Positions 1 to 8,645 of a DNA stretch of 64,000 bases are shown here, piece by piece. Positions within the stretch are counted from its first letter, which is position 1; each line of letters starts with the position of its first letter. Position numbers and translations under genes: made by a program. Under the pieces are notes generated by a model that was not told where the DNA came from, did not search any database, and saw only the letters and a program-made list of their open reading frames with translations. Source of the DNA: Paenibacillus phytohabitans (GTDB lineage: Bacteria > Bacillota > Bacilli > Paenibacillales > Paenibacillaceae); NCBI RefSeq assembly GCF_013141775.1, contig NZ_WHOB01000068.1, positions 1 through 64,000 on the forward strand, given 5' to 3'.

Positions 1-100
1 GTTGTGGCTGTGGTAACTACAACTTTAGGGGGAACCGATTTGTTTGTGAAGGGTTATTTTTCCATATCTACTCATGTCAGGTTTGGTGCAAGTGTACTGC

Positions 101-318
101 ACTTTCGGCGGGATTAGAGGGATTTATCCCTTTCTTTTCCCCTTTCCGCCCACTTTCGGCGGGGATTAGAGGGATTTATCCCCTTCATTTCCCCATTCCA
201 CCCGCTTCCGGCGGGATTAGTGGGATTTATCCCTTTCTTTTACTCCTTCCGCTGACATCCGGCGGGATTAGTGGGATTTATCCCTTTCTTTTACTCTTTC
301 CGCCCACTTCCGGCGGGT
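101..318. repeat. Four and a half tandem copies of a ~51-bp unit
   Basis: Units begin near 101, 151, 204, 253 and (partial) 305. Each contains the core CGGCGGGATTAG-GGGATTTATCCC followed by a pyrimidine-rich tail and a CCGCC that can pair with the next unit's GGCGG. The copies differ at scattered positions (ATTAGAGGG in the first two, ATTAGTGGG in the next two), so the array has drifted. The 1-449 stretch otherwise holds no gene; 336-384 adds short repeats of TAGTCTCTATA. No function can be assigned. Confidence 0.85.
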
Positions 319-449
319 TCAGAGAAATACAGCAATAGTTTCTCAATAGTTTCTATATAGTCTCTATATAGTCTCTATATTTGAATTCAGGGATAGACTC
401 CTGATCCTATCCTATTCACACTTTATAATTGAGAGGCAGGGATGGTTCG

Positions 450-905
450 ATGCTAACGCCTACGATTGCTGAGCTGCAGCTGCTGCTGGCGGCAGTACCC
501 GCTGCGTATAACCGTTTCACTCCAGAGGAAGCCGCCGCACCGCGTCCGGGAGGCAAATGGTCCTGTTTGCAACTACTTGGACATTTATGCGATTCGGCGA
601 TCAACAATCTCACCCGGTTTATCAAGGTCCAGTACGAACCGCAGCCCCTGCAGCTGGCTTATTATGACCAGAATGAATGGATGTCTGCCCAGCAGTATGC
701 CTCGGCTCCGCATGAAGAAGTGCTGACCCTATGGATCAGCCTGAATCAGTCGGTCCTGCGCGCAGTTTCACGCCTGTCTGCTGAGCAGCTGGCACTCCTC
801 TTCCTGCGGAATGATGGCACTACGGTCACCCTGCAATGGCTGGTTGAGGACTACGTGGATCACATGAAGCATCACTTGCGGCAAATGCTCCCGGACCAGG
901 ACTGA
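450..905 (+). CDS. DinB-family putative metal-dependent protein
   Basis: Encodes 151 residues of a mostly helical protein resembling the DinB/DUF664 four-helix bundle family, whose members often bind a divalent metal through three histidines. Candidate ligands are His45 (in LGHLCDS near the end of helix 2) and His138 plus His141 or His142 (in YVDHMKHHLRQ at the C terminus), the usual spacing for the family. The reading frame can be extended to a TTG at 429, but the purine-rich AGGCAGGGA at about 434-442 is correctly placed for the ATG at 450, so I start there. It stands alone, downstream of the tandem repeat. The substrate is unknown; some relatives are thiol S-transferases. Confidence 0.75.
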   Translation: MLTPTIAELQLLLAAVPAAYNRFTPEEAAAPRPGGKWSCLQLLGHLCDSAINNLTRFIKVQYEPQPLQLAYYDQNEWMSAQQYASAPHEEVLTLWISLNQSVLRAVSRLSAEQLALLFLRNDGTTVTLQWLVEDYVDHMKHHLRQMLPDQD

Positions 906-943
906 GATAGCCCAGCGAAAAATAACCCTAACCAGTAAGAAGT

Positions 944-1035
944 AGCTTTGCCGTCCTTTAATAAGGACGGTCCATTCCAGCGGGAAATAGAAGGAGAAGT
1001 AATCGTGTGTACCTTATACATTCTTGAATTTCAAC
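944..1035 (+). repeat. Dispersed intergenic element, copy A
   Basis: About 92 bp with clear similarity to 6603-6699: the GCTTTGCCGTCC / GGACGG hairpin, the CAGCG-GAAATAGAAGGA stretch, and a TATA-ATTCTT-ATTTCAA tail occur in the same order with the same spacing. Copies A and B each sit a few bases from an intrinsic terminator serving a minus-strand gene. A third, longer copy lies at 9666-9801 on the other strand. Confidence 0.75.
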
Positions 1036-1038
1036 AAA

Positions 1039-1080
1039 GACGCCCGTGTTCCCCCACCTACTGAGGAGAACACGGGCGTC
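1039..1080 (-). terminator. Intrinsic terminator of the alpha-glucoside operon
   Basis: Perfect 13-bp inverted repeat (GACGCCCGTGTTC and its complement) with a 16-nt loop, followed on the minus strand by TTTGTTG. It lies about 105 bp after the stop codon of the phosphorylase fusion gene. The T tract is short, so termination may be partial. Confidence 0.75.
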
Positions 1081-1184
1081 TAATATCTCACTTAAATGCA
1101 AAGCGGAGCACTACAGCATACTACGCCCCCTTTTCTTGCCGTACTTCCATCCTTTCCACCACCGCAGCCAAGCCTATCTGCCAC

Positions 1185-4100
1185 TTATCTCGCGCACAGC
1201 TCCAGCAGCTTCCCGGCATCCAGCGCCGAGGTAGACGGCAGCAGCAGGTCAGCCGCGCCCAGCTGCGCCGCGCTGCCAATGCCTACGGCCTTCATGCCCG
1301 CCGCCTTGATCGCGGCGACCCCTGCGGCCGCATCCTCCACGCCGATGCAGTTGCCCGGCGCGGCCCCAAGCAGCTCCGCCGCCTTGAGGAAGATCTCCGG
1401 GTCGGGCTTGCCCTTCCGGAGCGCAGCCGGGTCGGCGACCGCCTGGAACCAATGGGCTGCGCCGAGGCGCTCCAGAATCTGCGGCGCATTTAGGCTGGCC
1501 GAGGCCAGCCCTGCAGAGATCCCCCGCTCACGCAGGGAATCCAGCAGCTCAGGAATCCCCGGCAGCAGGTCAGCCGGGGTGATACGGCCGATCATCCCCT
1601 TGTAATGATCGTTCTTCTTCTCCGCCAGCCGGAGCTTCTCGGCTTCAGGCAGCAGCGCAAGTCCGCTGCCCGTAAGCATGATCTCCAGCGATTCCATCCG
1701 GCTGACCCCTTTCAGCCGTTCATTCTTCTCGCGGCTGAAGGGAATACCCAGCTCATCGGCGAGTGCCTGCCAGGCCAGATAATGATATTCAGCTGAATCG
1801 GTAATGACGCCGTCCAGATCGAAGATTACCGCCTGAAGCCGGCCCGCAAGCGAAATCTTCACCGGCTCCTGCGGAAGCAGCTGCAGCAGCTGATCCTTAT
1901 GCCGGATCTTAAGACCCGTGCCGGCCAGCAGCGTATATACGGCATCCTCACGATCAACGAATATATCCAGGAGCTGCCCGCGCACGGTGATCTTGAAGCG
2001 GTAGCTCTCCCACTGCTCCGGCAGGGCCGGATCAAAGCTCAGCTGACCTTCATACAGCCGCAACCCTCCAAAACCGTTCACGATCGACATCCACGAGCCG
2101 GCCATCGCTGCCATATGCAGCCCGTCCTTGACGTTGCGGTTAATGTCATCAAGATCCATCCGCACGGTGCGGTCGAAGTAGGCATATGCCCCGGTTAAAT
2201 CGCCGATCTCAGCAGACATGATGCTGTGAATACAAGGCGACAAGGAGGAGTCGTGGGTGGTAAGCGGCTCATAATAATGATAGTTGCGGATTTTATCCGC
2301 CAGGCTGAACTTGTTCCCGAGCAGGAACATAGCCATCACGAGATCCGCCTGTTTCAGCACCTGGTGGCGGTAGATTACCAGCGGATGATAATTCAGCAGC
2401 AGCGGATATTTATCAGCCGGGGTGTTCTCGAAATCCCATTTCTGCTTCGTCAGAAACGTATCATCCTGGGCATAAATGCCAAGATTATCGTCAAAAGGAA
2501 TGAACATCCTTCCGGCGGCTTCCCTCCAGCCCTCAGCTTCTTCCATGGATAACCCTATGGCCCGCCGCAGGCGCTCATAGTCAGCAGGATATTCCTCCTG
2601 CAGAAGCAGGGCGGTCTCATAGGCATACATGAATTGGTCCTGAACCATGAGATTGGTGTAGGCATTGTTATTCACAATCGCCGTATATTCGTCCGGTCCA
2701 GTCACAGCATCAATGCAGAAGGCACCTCCGCGCGCGGGGTTGTAGTGACCGAGATCGGCCCAGAAGCGCGAGGTCTCAAACAGAATCTCTGCCCCTTGGG
2801 CAACCAGAAATTCCGTGTCGCCCGTTGCCAGCACGTATTGCTTCAGCCCGTAGGCAATATCGGCATTGATATGGGCCTGGGCGGTCCCGGCAGGGAAGTA
2901 GGCGGAGTTCTCCTCGCCGTCAATTGTCCGCCATGGATACAGCGCCCCCTTCTGGGACATGACCGCCGCACGCTCCCGCGCCTTGCCGAGCGTAGCATAG
3001 CGGAATTCCAGCAGTGCCCGGCTGACTTCAGGCTGGGTGAAGGTGAAGAACGGCAGCATGTACATTTCCGTATCCCAGAAATAATGGCCTTCATAGCCTT
3101 CTCCGGTTAAGCCTTTGGCTCCGATATTGGTCGCGCCGTCCCGGCCTGCCGATTGCAGCAGCTGAAAAGCATTAAAGCGAATACCCTGCTGCAGCGCCGG
3201 GTCGCCCTTGATTTCCACATCCGTATGCGCCCAGAAGGTATCCAGATATTCCTGCTGCTCCCCGGCCAGACCGGTGAATCCAAGCTCTCCGGCCATCTCC
3301 AGCACCCTGTCACTCCGGCCCTGCAGCTCCTCCTCCACGTAATCCTTGGAGGTGTGATAGGTTATATATTTGGTGAGTCTTACGGTCTCACTGCTGCGCA
3401 CCGCTGCGGCATAACACACGGATATCCGCTGTCCGATCAGCTGGTGGCTCATCTCGCGGCCGGACTTTGCCTGCAGCGCATGGCTGACTGCAGTCAGCAG
3501 CGCAAACCGCGTATGCCGTGTCCGCTGCTTCATCCACAGCTTGCGGGCAGCAGCATCGTAGCCGGTATCCTCCAGCAGCAGGCTGGGCTCGGCACTGCCT
3601 GCGCCCAGCCGCGGATCATCCGTGGCCTCCGGCCGCCGGATCTCGCCGTCCACGGCAGATTCAAACTTCAGCGTGCCGGAGAAGTTCAGCGCGGTCACTG
3701 CATAGTCGATTGCGGCCAGATGCTTGTGCGCAAGCGACACCATCCGGCGGATCTCCAGCAGCACCCGGTGGCCGGCAGGAGATTCCCACTCCACCTCCCG
3801 GTGCAGAATACCGCTCTGCATATCAAGCCGGCGCTCATACCGGTGCACCTTCCCTTGGTCCAGCCGGAAATCATGTCCTTCAATACTTAGTTCGATCAGA
3901 CGCGCATCAGTCACATTCAGCATCGCCTGATTCCGGGAAGGGAACCCGAAGGCCCCTTCGGGATAGACAATCGGCTCCGAATCATAGAATCCGTTCAGAT
4001 AGTTCCCGGCTACGGAAGTGCCCGCCTTGCCATGGTAGCCTTCCTCGAAATTACCGCGCATACCGATATATCCGTTGCCGAGCGCGAATACGCTCTCGCT

Positions 4101-4196
4101 CCGCTGATTATACTCATCCTCGTAGTGTTCCTCACCGAGACTCCACTCGCGGTAAGGATATAATGCCGGCGGATGTTCATAGGGCTTCATCTTCAT
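1185..4196 (-). CDS. Fused GH65 disaccharide phosphorylase / beta-phosphoglucomutase
   Basis: A 1003-residue two-enzyme fusion. Residues 1-780 are a GH65 inverting alpha-glucoside phosphorylase (maltose, kojibiose, nigerose or trehalose type): N-terminal beta-sandwich, then (alpha/alpha)6 barrel, with the general acid Glu503 in TGPDEY and a probable phosphate-site THDSS near 647-651. Residues 787-1003 are a HAD-type beta-phosphoglucomutase: Asp793 and Asp795 in FDLDGVITD, Lys928/Lys930 in KGKPDP, and Glu954-Asp955 as Mg ligands. The first half would release beta-glucose 1-phosphate and the second would convert it to glucose 6-phosphate. The ATG at 4196 follows AGGAGG by 11 nt; upstream in-frame starts lack a ribosome site. 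It is the last gene of the transporter operon. The exact disaccharide cannot be read from the sequence. Confidence 0.92.
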   Translation of the reverse strand: MKMKPYEHPPALYPYREWSLGEEHYEDEYNQRSESVFALGNGYIGMRGNFEEGYHGKAGTSVAGNYLNGFYDSEPIVYPEGAFGFPSRNQAMLNVTDARLIELSIEGHDFRLDQGKVHRYERRLDMQSGILHREVEWESPAGHRVLLEIRRMVSLAHKHLAAIDYAVTALNFSGTLKFESAVDGEIRRPEATDDPRLGAGSAEPSLLLEDTGYDAAARKLWMKQRTRHTRFALLTAVSHALQAKSGREMSHQLIGQRISVCYAAAVRSSETVRLTKYITYHTSKDYVEEELQGRSDRVLEMAGELGFTGLAGEQQEYLDTFWAHTDVEIKGDPALQQGIRFNAFQLLQSAGRDGATNIGAKGLTGEGYEGHYFWDTEMYMLPFFTFTQPEVSRALLEFRYATLGKARERAAVMSQKGALYPWRTIDGEENSAYFPAGTAQAHINADIAYGLKQYVLATGDTEFLVAQGAEILFETSRFWADLGHYNPARGGAFCIDAVTGPDEYTAIVNNNAYTNLMVQDQFMYAYETALLLQEEYPADYERLRRAIGLSMEEAEGWREAAGRMFIPFDDNLGIYAQDDTFLTKQKWDFENTPADKYPLLLNYHPLVIYRHQVLKQADLVMAMFLLGNKFSLADKIRNYHYYEPLTTHDSSLSPCIHSIMSAEIGDLTGAYAYFDRTVRMDLDDINRNVKDGLHMAAMAGSWMSIVNGFGGLRLYEGQLSFDPALPEQWESYRFKITVRGQLLDIFVDREDAVYTLLAGTGLKIRHKDQLLQLLPQEPVKISLAGRLQAVIFDLDGVITDSAEYHYLAWQALADELGIPFSREKNERLKGVSRMESLEIMLTGSGLALLPEAEKLRLAEKKNDHYKGMIGRITPADLLPGIPELLDSLRERGISAGLASASLNAPQILERLGAAHWFQAVADPAALRKGKPDPEIFLKAAELLGAAPGNCIGVEDAAAGVAAIKAAGMKAVGIGSAAQLGAADLLLPSTSALDAGKLLELCAR

Positions 4197-4333
4197 CTCT
4201 ATATTCTCCTCCTGATTGCGAATTTCTTCTGACCGCCGCATCGGATCTCCGGGGGACAGACCTCCGCTCTTTACATTGCCGCCGGAAATGGCGGTACTCC
4301 TGTACACCCGGCACCTGCTGCTGAGCGAAGGGC

Positions 4334-5425
4334 TCAGCCTTTCACCGAACCTCCCATCAGACCTCTGACGAAATACTTTTGCAGCAGGAAGAAGATTGCC
4401 AGCGGCATCAGCATTGAGATAAATGCAGCCGAAGTCAGCAAATGCCAGTCATTGCCGCGTGAGCCGACCAGATCGGCGATCTTCATGGACATCACCTGCA
4501 CCGACGGCTGGTTGCCGATGAAGATCAGCGATACCAGATAATCATTCCATACCCAGAGGAACTGGAAGATTCCGATGGAGGCGAGCGCAGGGACAGAGAG
4601 CGGCAGAATCAGTCTGCTGAAAATGGTAAAGTGGCTGGCGCCGTCAATGAAGGCCGATTCAAACAGATCCTTCGGCAGCTGGCTGATGAAGTTATACATG
4701 AAGTACGTAACCAGCGGCAGGCCGAAGGCCGTGTGCGCCAGCCAGATTCCGAGATAACTGCCGTTGAGCCCCAGCGACGTATAATCCTTCAGTACCGGAA
4801 TTAGCGCAACCTGTATCGGAATGACCAGCATCGCGATAATGATGACGAACAGTGTTTTGCGTCCAGGGAAGCGTAACCAGGCGAAGGCGTATGCGGCAAA
4901 AGAGGCGATCAGCACCGGAATCACCGTAGCCGGTACGGCAATCGTCAGCGTATTCCAGAACGCCTGCGATAAACCGCTGCCCTTCTGCACCGTCTCACTG
5001 CCATCGGCTTCCTTAAGCTTGTATTCCTTGCCGGACAGTACATTCTTATAATTATCAAGCGTCAGGTCAGGCGTAGTCTTCCAGCCCTGCTCCTGCATAT
5101 TGACCGTGCGCGCTCTGCGGTTCTCCCAGATCAGGCGGCTGTCATCCGCCTTCACGCCCGCCTTGAGCTGATCATCACTGTAGGTTTTGCCGTTCACCTC
5201 AATCGGCTGCCGCAGATCGACATCCTTGGACAGCTGCAGCGTTTCGCCGGCCTTCCATTCCTGATGGGGGAAGACCTTCCACCAGCCGGTATGCAGAATA
5301 TCCGCAGCCGGACGGAAGGAGGAAGCAAAGAGCCCGAACGTCGGCAGAATCCAGATGAAGCAGATGACGCCCAGTATCAGGTTAACAACGGTTTTGCTGC
5401 TTTTTCTTTTCTTTTTGCCGACCAT
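4334..5425 (-). CDS. AglG-like alpha-glucoside ABC transporter permease
   Basis: Encodes 363 residues, longer than a typical MalG because about 90 extra residues (roughly 50-145) sit outside the membrane between the first and second transmembrane helices, as in AglG-type alpha-glucoside permeases. Six helices are visible, and the cytoplasmic EAA loop is ESAFIDGASHFTIFSRLILP near residues 255-275, which contacts the ATPase. Its ATG overlaps the preceding permease stop by one base (TAATG), so translation is probably coupled. No ATPase gene is present here; a shared MsmX-like ATPase elsewhere is the usual arrangement in Firmicutes. Confidence 0.9.
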   Translation of the reverse strand: MVGKKKRKSSKTVVNLILGVICFIWILPTFGLFASSFRPAADILHTGWWKVFPHQEWKAGETLQLSKDVDLRQPIEVNGKTYSDDQLKAGVKADDSRLIWENRRARTVNMQEQGWKTTPDLTLDNYKNVLSGKEYKLKEADGSETVQKGSGLSQAFWNTLTIAVPATVIPVLIASFAAYAFAWLRFPGRKTLFVIIIAMLVIPIQVALIPVLKDYTSLGLNGSYLGIWLAHTAFGLPLVTYFMYNFISQLPKDLFESAFIDGASHFTIFSRLILPLSVPALASIGIFQFLWVWNDYLVSLIFIGNQPSVQVMSMKIADLVGSRGNDWHLLTSAAFISMLMPLAIFFLLQKYFVRGLMGGSVKG

Positions 5426-6540
5426 TAGAATCCCCCCTGCTTGCGGAACTGACGCAGATTAATAAGAATAACAGGCAATACCGCGATCAGGAGTACGATA
5501 GCCAGTGTTGAGCCGTAACCGAAGTTGCGGTACATGAAGAATTGCCGGTAGAACTGTGTCGCTACTACTTCTGTATCGTATTGACCTCCCGTCATCACCA
5601 TGACGACGTCAAATATTTTCAATGTAAAGACAATAATGGTTGTGGTTACCGTCAGAATGGTCGAGGAGATAAACGGAATCATGATACCGAAAAAAATCTT
5701 CACCTCACCGGCGCCATCCACCCGTGCGGCTTCCAGAATATCGTCAGGAACACCTTTGATCGCTGCAGAGAAGATGACCATGGCAAACCCCGTCTGCATC
5801 CAGATCAGGATAATAATGAGGAAGAAATTATTCCAGGGCTGCAGCATACTCGTCCAGGCCTGCGGTTCGCCGCCGAAATAGGTTACGATCGCATTCAGCA
5901 GTCCGATCTGCTCATCGCCCGGCTGATAATAATAGACAAACTTCCAGATCACGCCTGCGGCAACAAAGGATATGGCCATCGGCATGAAAATAATCGATTT
6001 GGCGATACGTTCATAACTGCTGCGGTCGGCAAGGATGGCAATGAGCAGCCCGAAGCATACACAGGCCAGCGTCCCCACAAACACCCAGAGCAGATTGTTG
6101 CGCAGTGCGGTTGCCATCAGATGGTCGCTGAAGATTGCAGCATAGTTGCTGAGTCCGACGAACTTCTCCGAAGAAGCATTGAAGAAGCTTAAGTACAGGG
6201 TCCGCAGCGCAGGCAGGATTAGCAGCCAGCCGAGAATAATAACCGCGGGTCCGACGAATACGTAGGGCAGCACTTTCCTGCGGATACGGTCGGGATATTG
6301 CTCAACCGCCCAGGTCAGAGTGTAATAGATCAGATATACACCCAGTACGCCCCACAGCACGGCAAGCACCGCAGTTAGCAGCGGATTAAGCGTAGAATCG
6401 CGGAAAAACAAGAAGATCAGCCCGTTGATCACAATGTTAGCGAGCAGCACCCCCAGCGATAAAAGCACCGCCCGGCCGCTGATTCTCTGCTTGGCCTGCG
6501 TACCTGGGGCACTGGCCTCCGGCTTTATTTGTGCATCCAT
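5425..6540 (-). CDS. AglF-like alpha-glucoside ABC transporter permease
   Basis: Encodes 371 residues with two extra N-terminal membrane helices before the six-helix MalF-type core. The EAA loop reads EAARVDGAGEVKIFFGIMIPF near residues 275-295. The ATG at 6540 has AGGAGG about 8 nt upstream; an upstream in-frame start near 6600 lacks this and is unlikely. It forms the membrane channel with the downstream AglG-like subunit. The 239-bp gap to the upstream binding-protein gene contains an intrinsic terminator and a dispersed repeat, so permease expression probably depends on read-through. Confidence 0.9.
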   Translation of the reverse strand: MDAQIKPEASAPGTQAKQRISGRAVLLSLGVLLANIVINGLIFLFFRDSTLNPLLTAVLAVLWGVLGVYLIYYTLTWAVEQYPDRIRRKVLPYVFVGPAVIILGWLLILPALRTLYLSFFNASSEKFVGLSNYAAIFSDHLMATALRNNLLWVFVGTLACVCFGLLIAILADRSSYERIAKSIIFMPMAISFVAAGVIWKFVYYYQPGDEQIGLLNAIVTYFGGEPQAWTSMLQPWNNFFLIIILIWMQTGFAMVIFSAAIKGVPDDILEAARVDGAGEVKIFFGIMIPFISSTILTVTTTIIVFTLKIFDVVMVMTGGQYDTEVVATQFYRQFFMYRNFGYGSTLAIVLLIAVLPVILINLRQFRKQGGF

Positions 6541-6602
6541 ATCAGTTCCTCCTAATAAGTTTTGCGCAGCAAAACTCTCTACATAAGCATTCTTTAACAA
6601 GT

Positions 6603-6699
6603 GGAAACGGCTTTGCCGTCCTTATAAGGACGGTATCGTTTCAGCGAGAAATAGAAGGATAAATTATGGTGTGAAACATATAAATTCTTATATTTCAAG
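6603..6699 (+). repeat. Dispersed intergenic element, copy B
   Basis: About 97 bp. The outer arms GAAACG and CGTTTC enclose an inner hairpin GCCGTCCTTATAAGGACGG, followed by CAGCGAGAAATAGAAGGAT and a tail containing CATATAAATTCTTATATTTCAAG-like bases split over 6677-6699. It aligns with copy A (944-1035) and with copy C (9666-9801, minus strand). Confidence 0.8.
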
Positions 6700-6703
6700 A
6701 AAA

Positions 6704-6742
6704 AGAGGGGCAGGATTCATCACTGCTGCCCTGCCCCTCTTC
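6704..6742 (-). terminator. Intrinsic terminator after the binding-protein gene
   Basis: A 12-bp perfect stem (AAGAGGGGCAGG with its complement) and a T-rich minus-strand trailer (CTCTTTTTCTTG). It lies 38 bp past the binding-protein stop and before the permease genes, the common arrangement that lets the binding protein be made in excess over the membrane subunits. Confidence 0.85.
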
Positions 6743-6779
6743 ATCAATTGCGTCCCCCTAAGTCCCGCTCACACGCTCC

Positions 6780-8222
6780 TTAGTTGTTCCAGCCGGACTG
6801 GATCTGCTCCAGCGCCTGATCCAGAGTAGCCGTTCCGCTCACATAGTCAGTCATGCCCTTCCAGAACGTGCCTGCACCCACCTTGCCCGGCATCAGGTCA
6901 GAGCCGTCAAACCGCAGGGTTGAAGCATCCTGCACCAGCTGCGCCATCCGGCGGTCCGATTCGGACTGGTACCAGTCCAGCGGGGCATCATTCATTGGCG
7001 CCACTACGCCGCCGGATTGTACCCAGCTCTTGATCGATTCACCGGTAGTGAAGAATTCCATGACTGCACGTACTTCAGGACGGTCATTGAACATCGCGTA
7101 GATATCGCCTGCTACAAGAACCGGCTTGCCGTATTGCTCATCAATCGGCGGGAGGTAGAACCAGTCATAATCTACATCAACCTTGGCGGTTTCCGGGAAG
7201 AAGCTCGTAATGAAGTTCCCCATCAGGTTGAACCAGGCTTTGGGAGGATTCTCGAACATTGGTTTCGGAGCATCCCCGAAAGCCGTGGTTACGATGGATT
7301 TAGCGCCGCCGTATACATAATCCTTGTTCAGCCAGATTTTGGACATCACATCTACTGCATTCTTCACTTCAGGAGAAGTGAACGGCAGTTCTCCAGCTAC
7401 CCACTTGTCATAGTTCTCAGGAGTTGTGGTACGCAGCATAATGTTCTCTACCCAGTCGGTGGCTGCCCAGCCGGTAGCCGCGCCGCTCTCAATACCGATA
7501 GCCCAGGCAGGATCACCGTCTTTGGCAATTTGCTCTGTCAGCGCCATCATCTCATCCCAAGTCTGCGGAACCGTGTATCCGGCATCATCGAATTGCTTCT
7601 TCGGATACCAGACCAGACTCTTCACATTGCTGCGGTTCCAGATCCCGGCCATAATCTTGCCGTCTTTACCGTCCATGGTGGACATATCCAGCCAGCTCTT
7701 ATTGTAATTGGCTGTCAGCTTCTCCTGATCCAGCACCCCGGTCAGATCGACTACCTTTCCGGTCTTCGCAATGGAAGCCAGGAGGCCCGGCTGCGGGAAG
7801 TCAGCGATATCCGGAGCATTGCCGCCGTCGACACGGATATTAATCGTAGCTTCGAATTCCTTGGAGCCTTCATATTGAATATCAATGCCGGTTTTTTCTT
7901 CAAACTCTTTGATGCTGCTCTCAAATTTCACCTGGTCGGCGTCCACAAACGGGCCGAACATCGTTACCTTAGTCCCTTTATATTCACCTTTCATCGCTAA
8001 GTCCAGCGGGCTGCCGTCAGCTGTAGCCTCCGCATTATTTGTCGATTCCTGGTTGTTATCTGCTGCTGTTGCTGCTGGAGCTTCTGTTGCCGCCGGGGCT
8101 GCCGTCGGTGCCGCATTATTGTTATTCCCGCCGCATCCGCTGAGCATCATGGTGAAGGATAAACACAGCACCATAGCGAGTGACAGTTTACGTCCTGGAG
8201 CTTTCTTCATTGTTTCATACAT
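6780..8222 (-). CDS. AglE-like alpha-glucoside-binding lipoprotein
   Basis: Encodes a 480-residue family 1 solute-binding lipoprotein. The signal peptide ends in the lipobox LSGC with Cys30 as the lipidated residue, followed by an Asn/Ala/Pro-rich linker to about residue 70. The mature part carries the AglE-like stretches VTMFGPFVDAD, FEEKTGIDIQYEGSKEF and GNAPDIADFPQPG. It captures the sugar outside the membrane and feeds the two downstream permeases. The ATG at 8222 has AAAGGGGA very close upstream; the internal ATG at 8210 would also leave an intact signal peptide, so the start is uncertain by four residues. Confidence 0.9.
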   Translation of the reverse strand: MYETMKKAPGRKLSLAMVLCLSFTMMLSGCGGNNNNAAPTAAPAATEAPAATAADNNQESTNNAEATADGSPLDLAMKGEYKGTKVTMFGPFVDADQVKFESSIKEFEEKTGIDIQYEGSKEFEATINIRVDGGNAPDIADFPQPGLLASIAKTGKVVDLTGVLDQEKLTANYNKSWLDMSTMDGKDGKIMAGIWNRSNVKSLVWYPKKQFDDAGYTVPQTWDEMMALTEQIAKDGDPAWAIGIESGAATGWAATDWVENIMLRTTTPENYDKWVAGELPFTSPEVKNAVDVMSKIWLNKDYVYGGAKSIVTTAFGDAPKPMFENPPKAWFNLMGNFITSFFPETAKVDVDYDWFYLPPIDEQYGKPVLVAGDIYAMFNDRPEVRAVMEFFTTGESIKSWVQSGGVVAPMNDAPLDWYQSESDRRMAQLVQDASTLRFDGSDLMPGKVGAGTFWKGMTDYVSGTATLDQALEQIQSGWNN

Positions 8223-8275
8223 CCCCTTTAATTGTTTTTAGAGACTGCATTAGGTCAGCTTAATTCCCGGAATGG

Positions 8276-8304
8276 CTACCGGCTGAGCACTGTATCACCT
8301 CCTT
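8276..8304 (-). promoter_or_regulatory. Perfect Shine-Dalgarno with a four-codon leader ORF
   Basis: On the minus strand an 11-base sequence AAGGAGGTGAT (8294-8304), a full match to the 16S anti-SD, precedes GTG CTC AGC CGG TAG (8290-8276). It lies about 55-70 nt before the AglE-like start and directly abuts a LacI-type operator. It could be a ribosome standby or leader-peptide site in the binding-protein mRNA; translation is inferred only. Confidence 0.4.
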
Positions 8305-8317
8305 GCAAAGCTTTTCA
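8304..8317. promoter_or_regulatory. LacI-type operator 1
   Basis: TGCAAAGCTTTTCA differs by one base from the perfect palindrome TGAAAAGCTTTTCA at 8558. A plausible but weak -10 (TATCAT on the minus strand, near 8320-8325) lies just upstream, so repressor bound here would block the binding-protein transcript. I infer that the adjacent LacI-family protein is its ligand. Confidence 0.65.
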
Positions 8318-8371
8318 GAGTATGATAATTTGTACAGTTTAATGTCAGAGATTCCTGAGTCAGCAACATCG

Positions 8372-8386
8372 ATATAGCGCTTACAT
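8372..8386 (-). promoter_or_regulatory. cre-like site
   Basis: Minus-strand ATGTAAGCGCTATAT matches the CcpA cre consensus WTGNAANCGNWNNCW at all fixed positions except the final C. It lies about 20 bp from the stronger site at 8405-8419. Confidence 0.45.
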
Positions 8387-8404
8387 TTACATAATATCAC
8401 ATAC

Positions 8405-8419
8405 TGAATGCGTTTCCAA
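8405..8419 (-). promoter_or_regulatory. CcpA cre site
   Basis: Minus-strand TTGGAAACGCATTCA matches the consensus WTGNAANCGNWNNCW at every fixed position. It lies about 185 bp upstream of the binding-protein start, suggesting carbon catabolite control of the alpha-glucoside locus. Confidence 0.6.
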
Positions 8420-8557
8420 TACTGTAAATTCATCTTTTCCTGCGTTTTATTCTTAATTTGTGATATTCCTGCACATGTCTACCTCTGGAAACCGTATTTC
8501 TAGCGGATTTCCGTGTAAACTAACCATATTAACTTACATTAATCTGCTGAACCCCTG

Positions 8558-8571
8558 TGAAAAGCTTTTCA
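8558..8571. promoter_or_regulatory. LacI-type operator 2
   Basis: Perfect 14-bp palindrome TGAAAAGCTTTTCA between the regulator stop (8646) and the binding-protein promoter region. With operator 1 about 254 bp away it could support DNA looping. The remainder of 8223-8645 is AT-rich leader and promoter DNA without a gene. Confidence 0.65.
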
Positions 8572-8645
8572 AATTTAGATAAAGAGACCGCTCTGCCCCT
8601 CCACAACCCAGGCAGCAGCGCTTCAATCCTGCCCGCAAGCAGGTT

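Noticed and set aside
3153..3890. 245-codon plus-strand frame opposite the GH65 gene
   Set aside because: It is the antisense of a well-conserved enzyme, has no ribosome site, and reads as Arg/His/Gln/Leu-rich sequence typical of a shadow frame. The same applies to other long antisense frames at 7017, 17765, 20544 and 48090.
4334..6540. Complete ABC transporter with its own ATPase
   Set aside because: No ABC ATPase with Walker and signature motifs is present in either transporter locus; a shared ATPase elsewhere is assumed.
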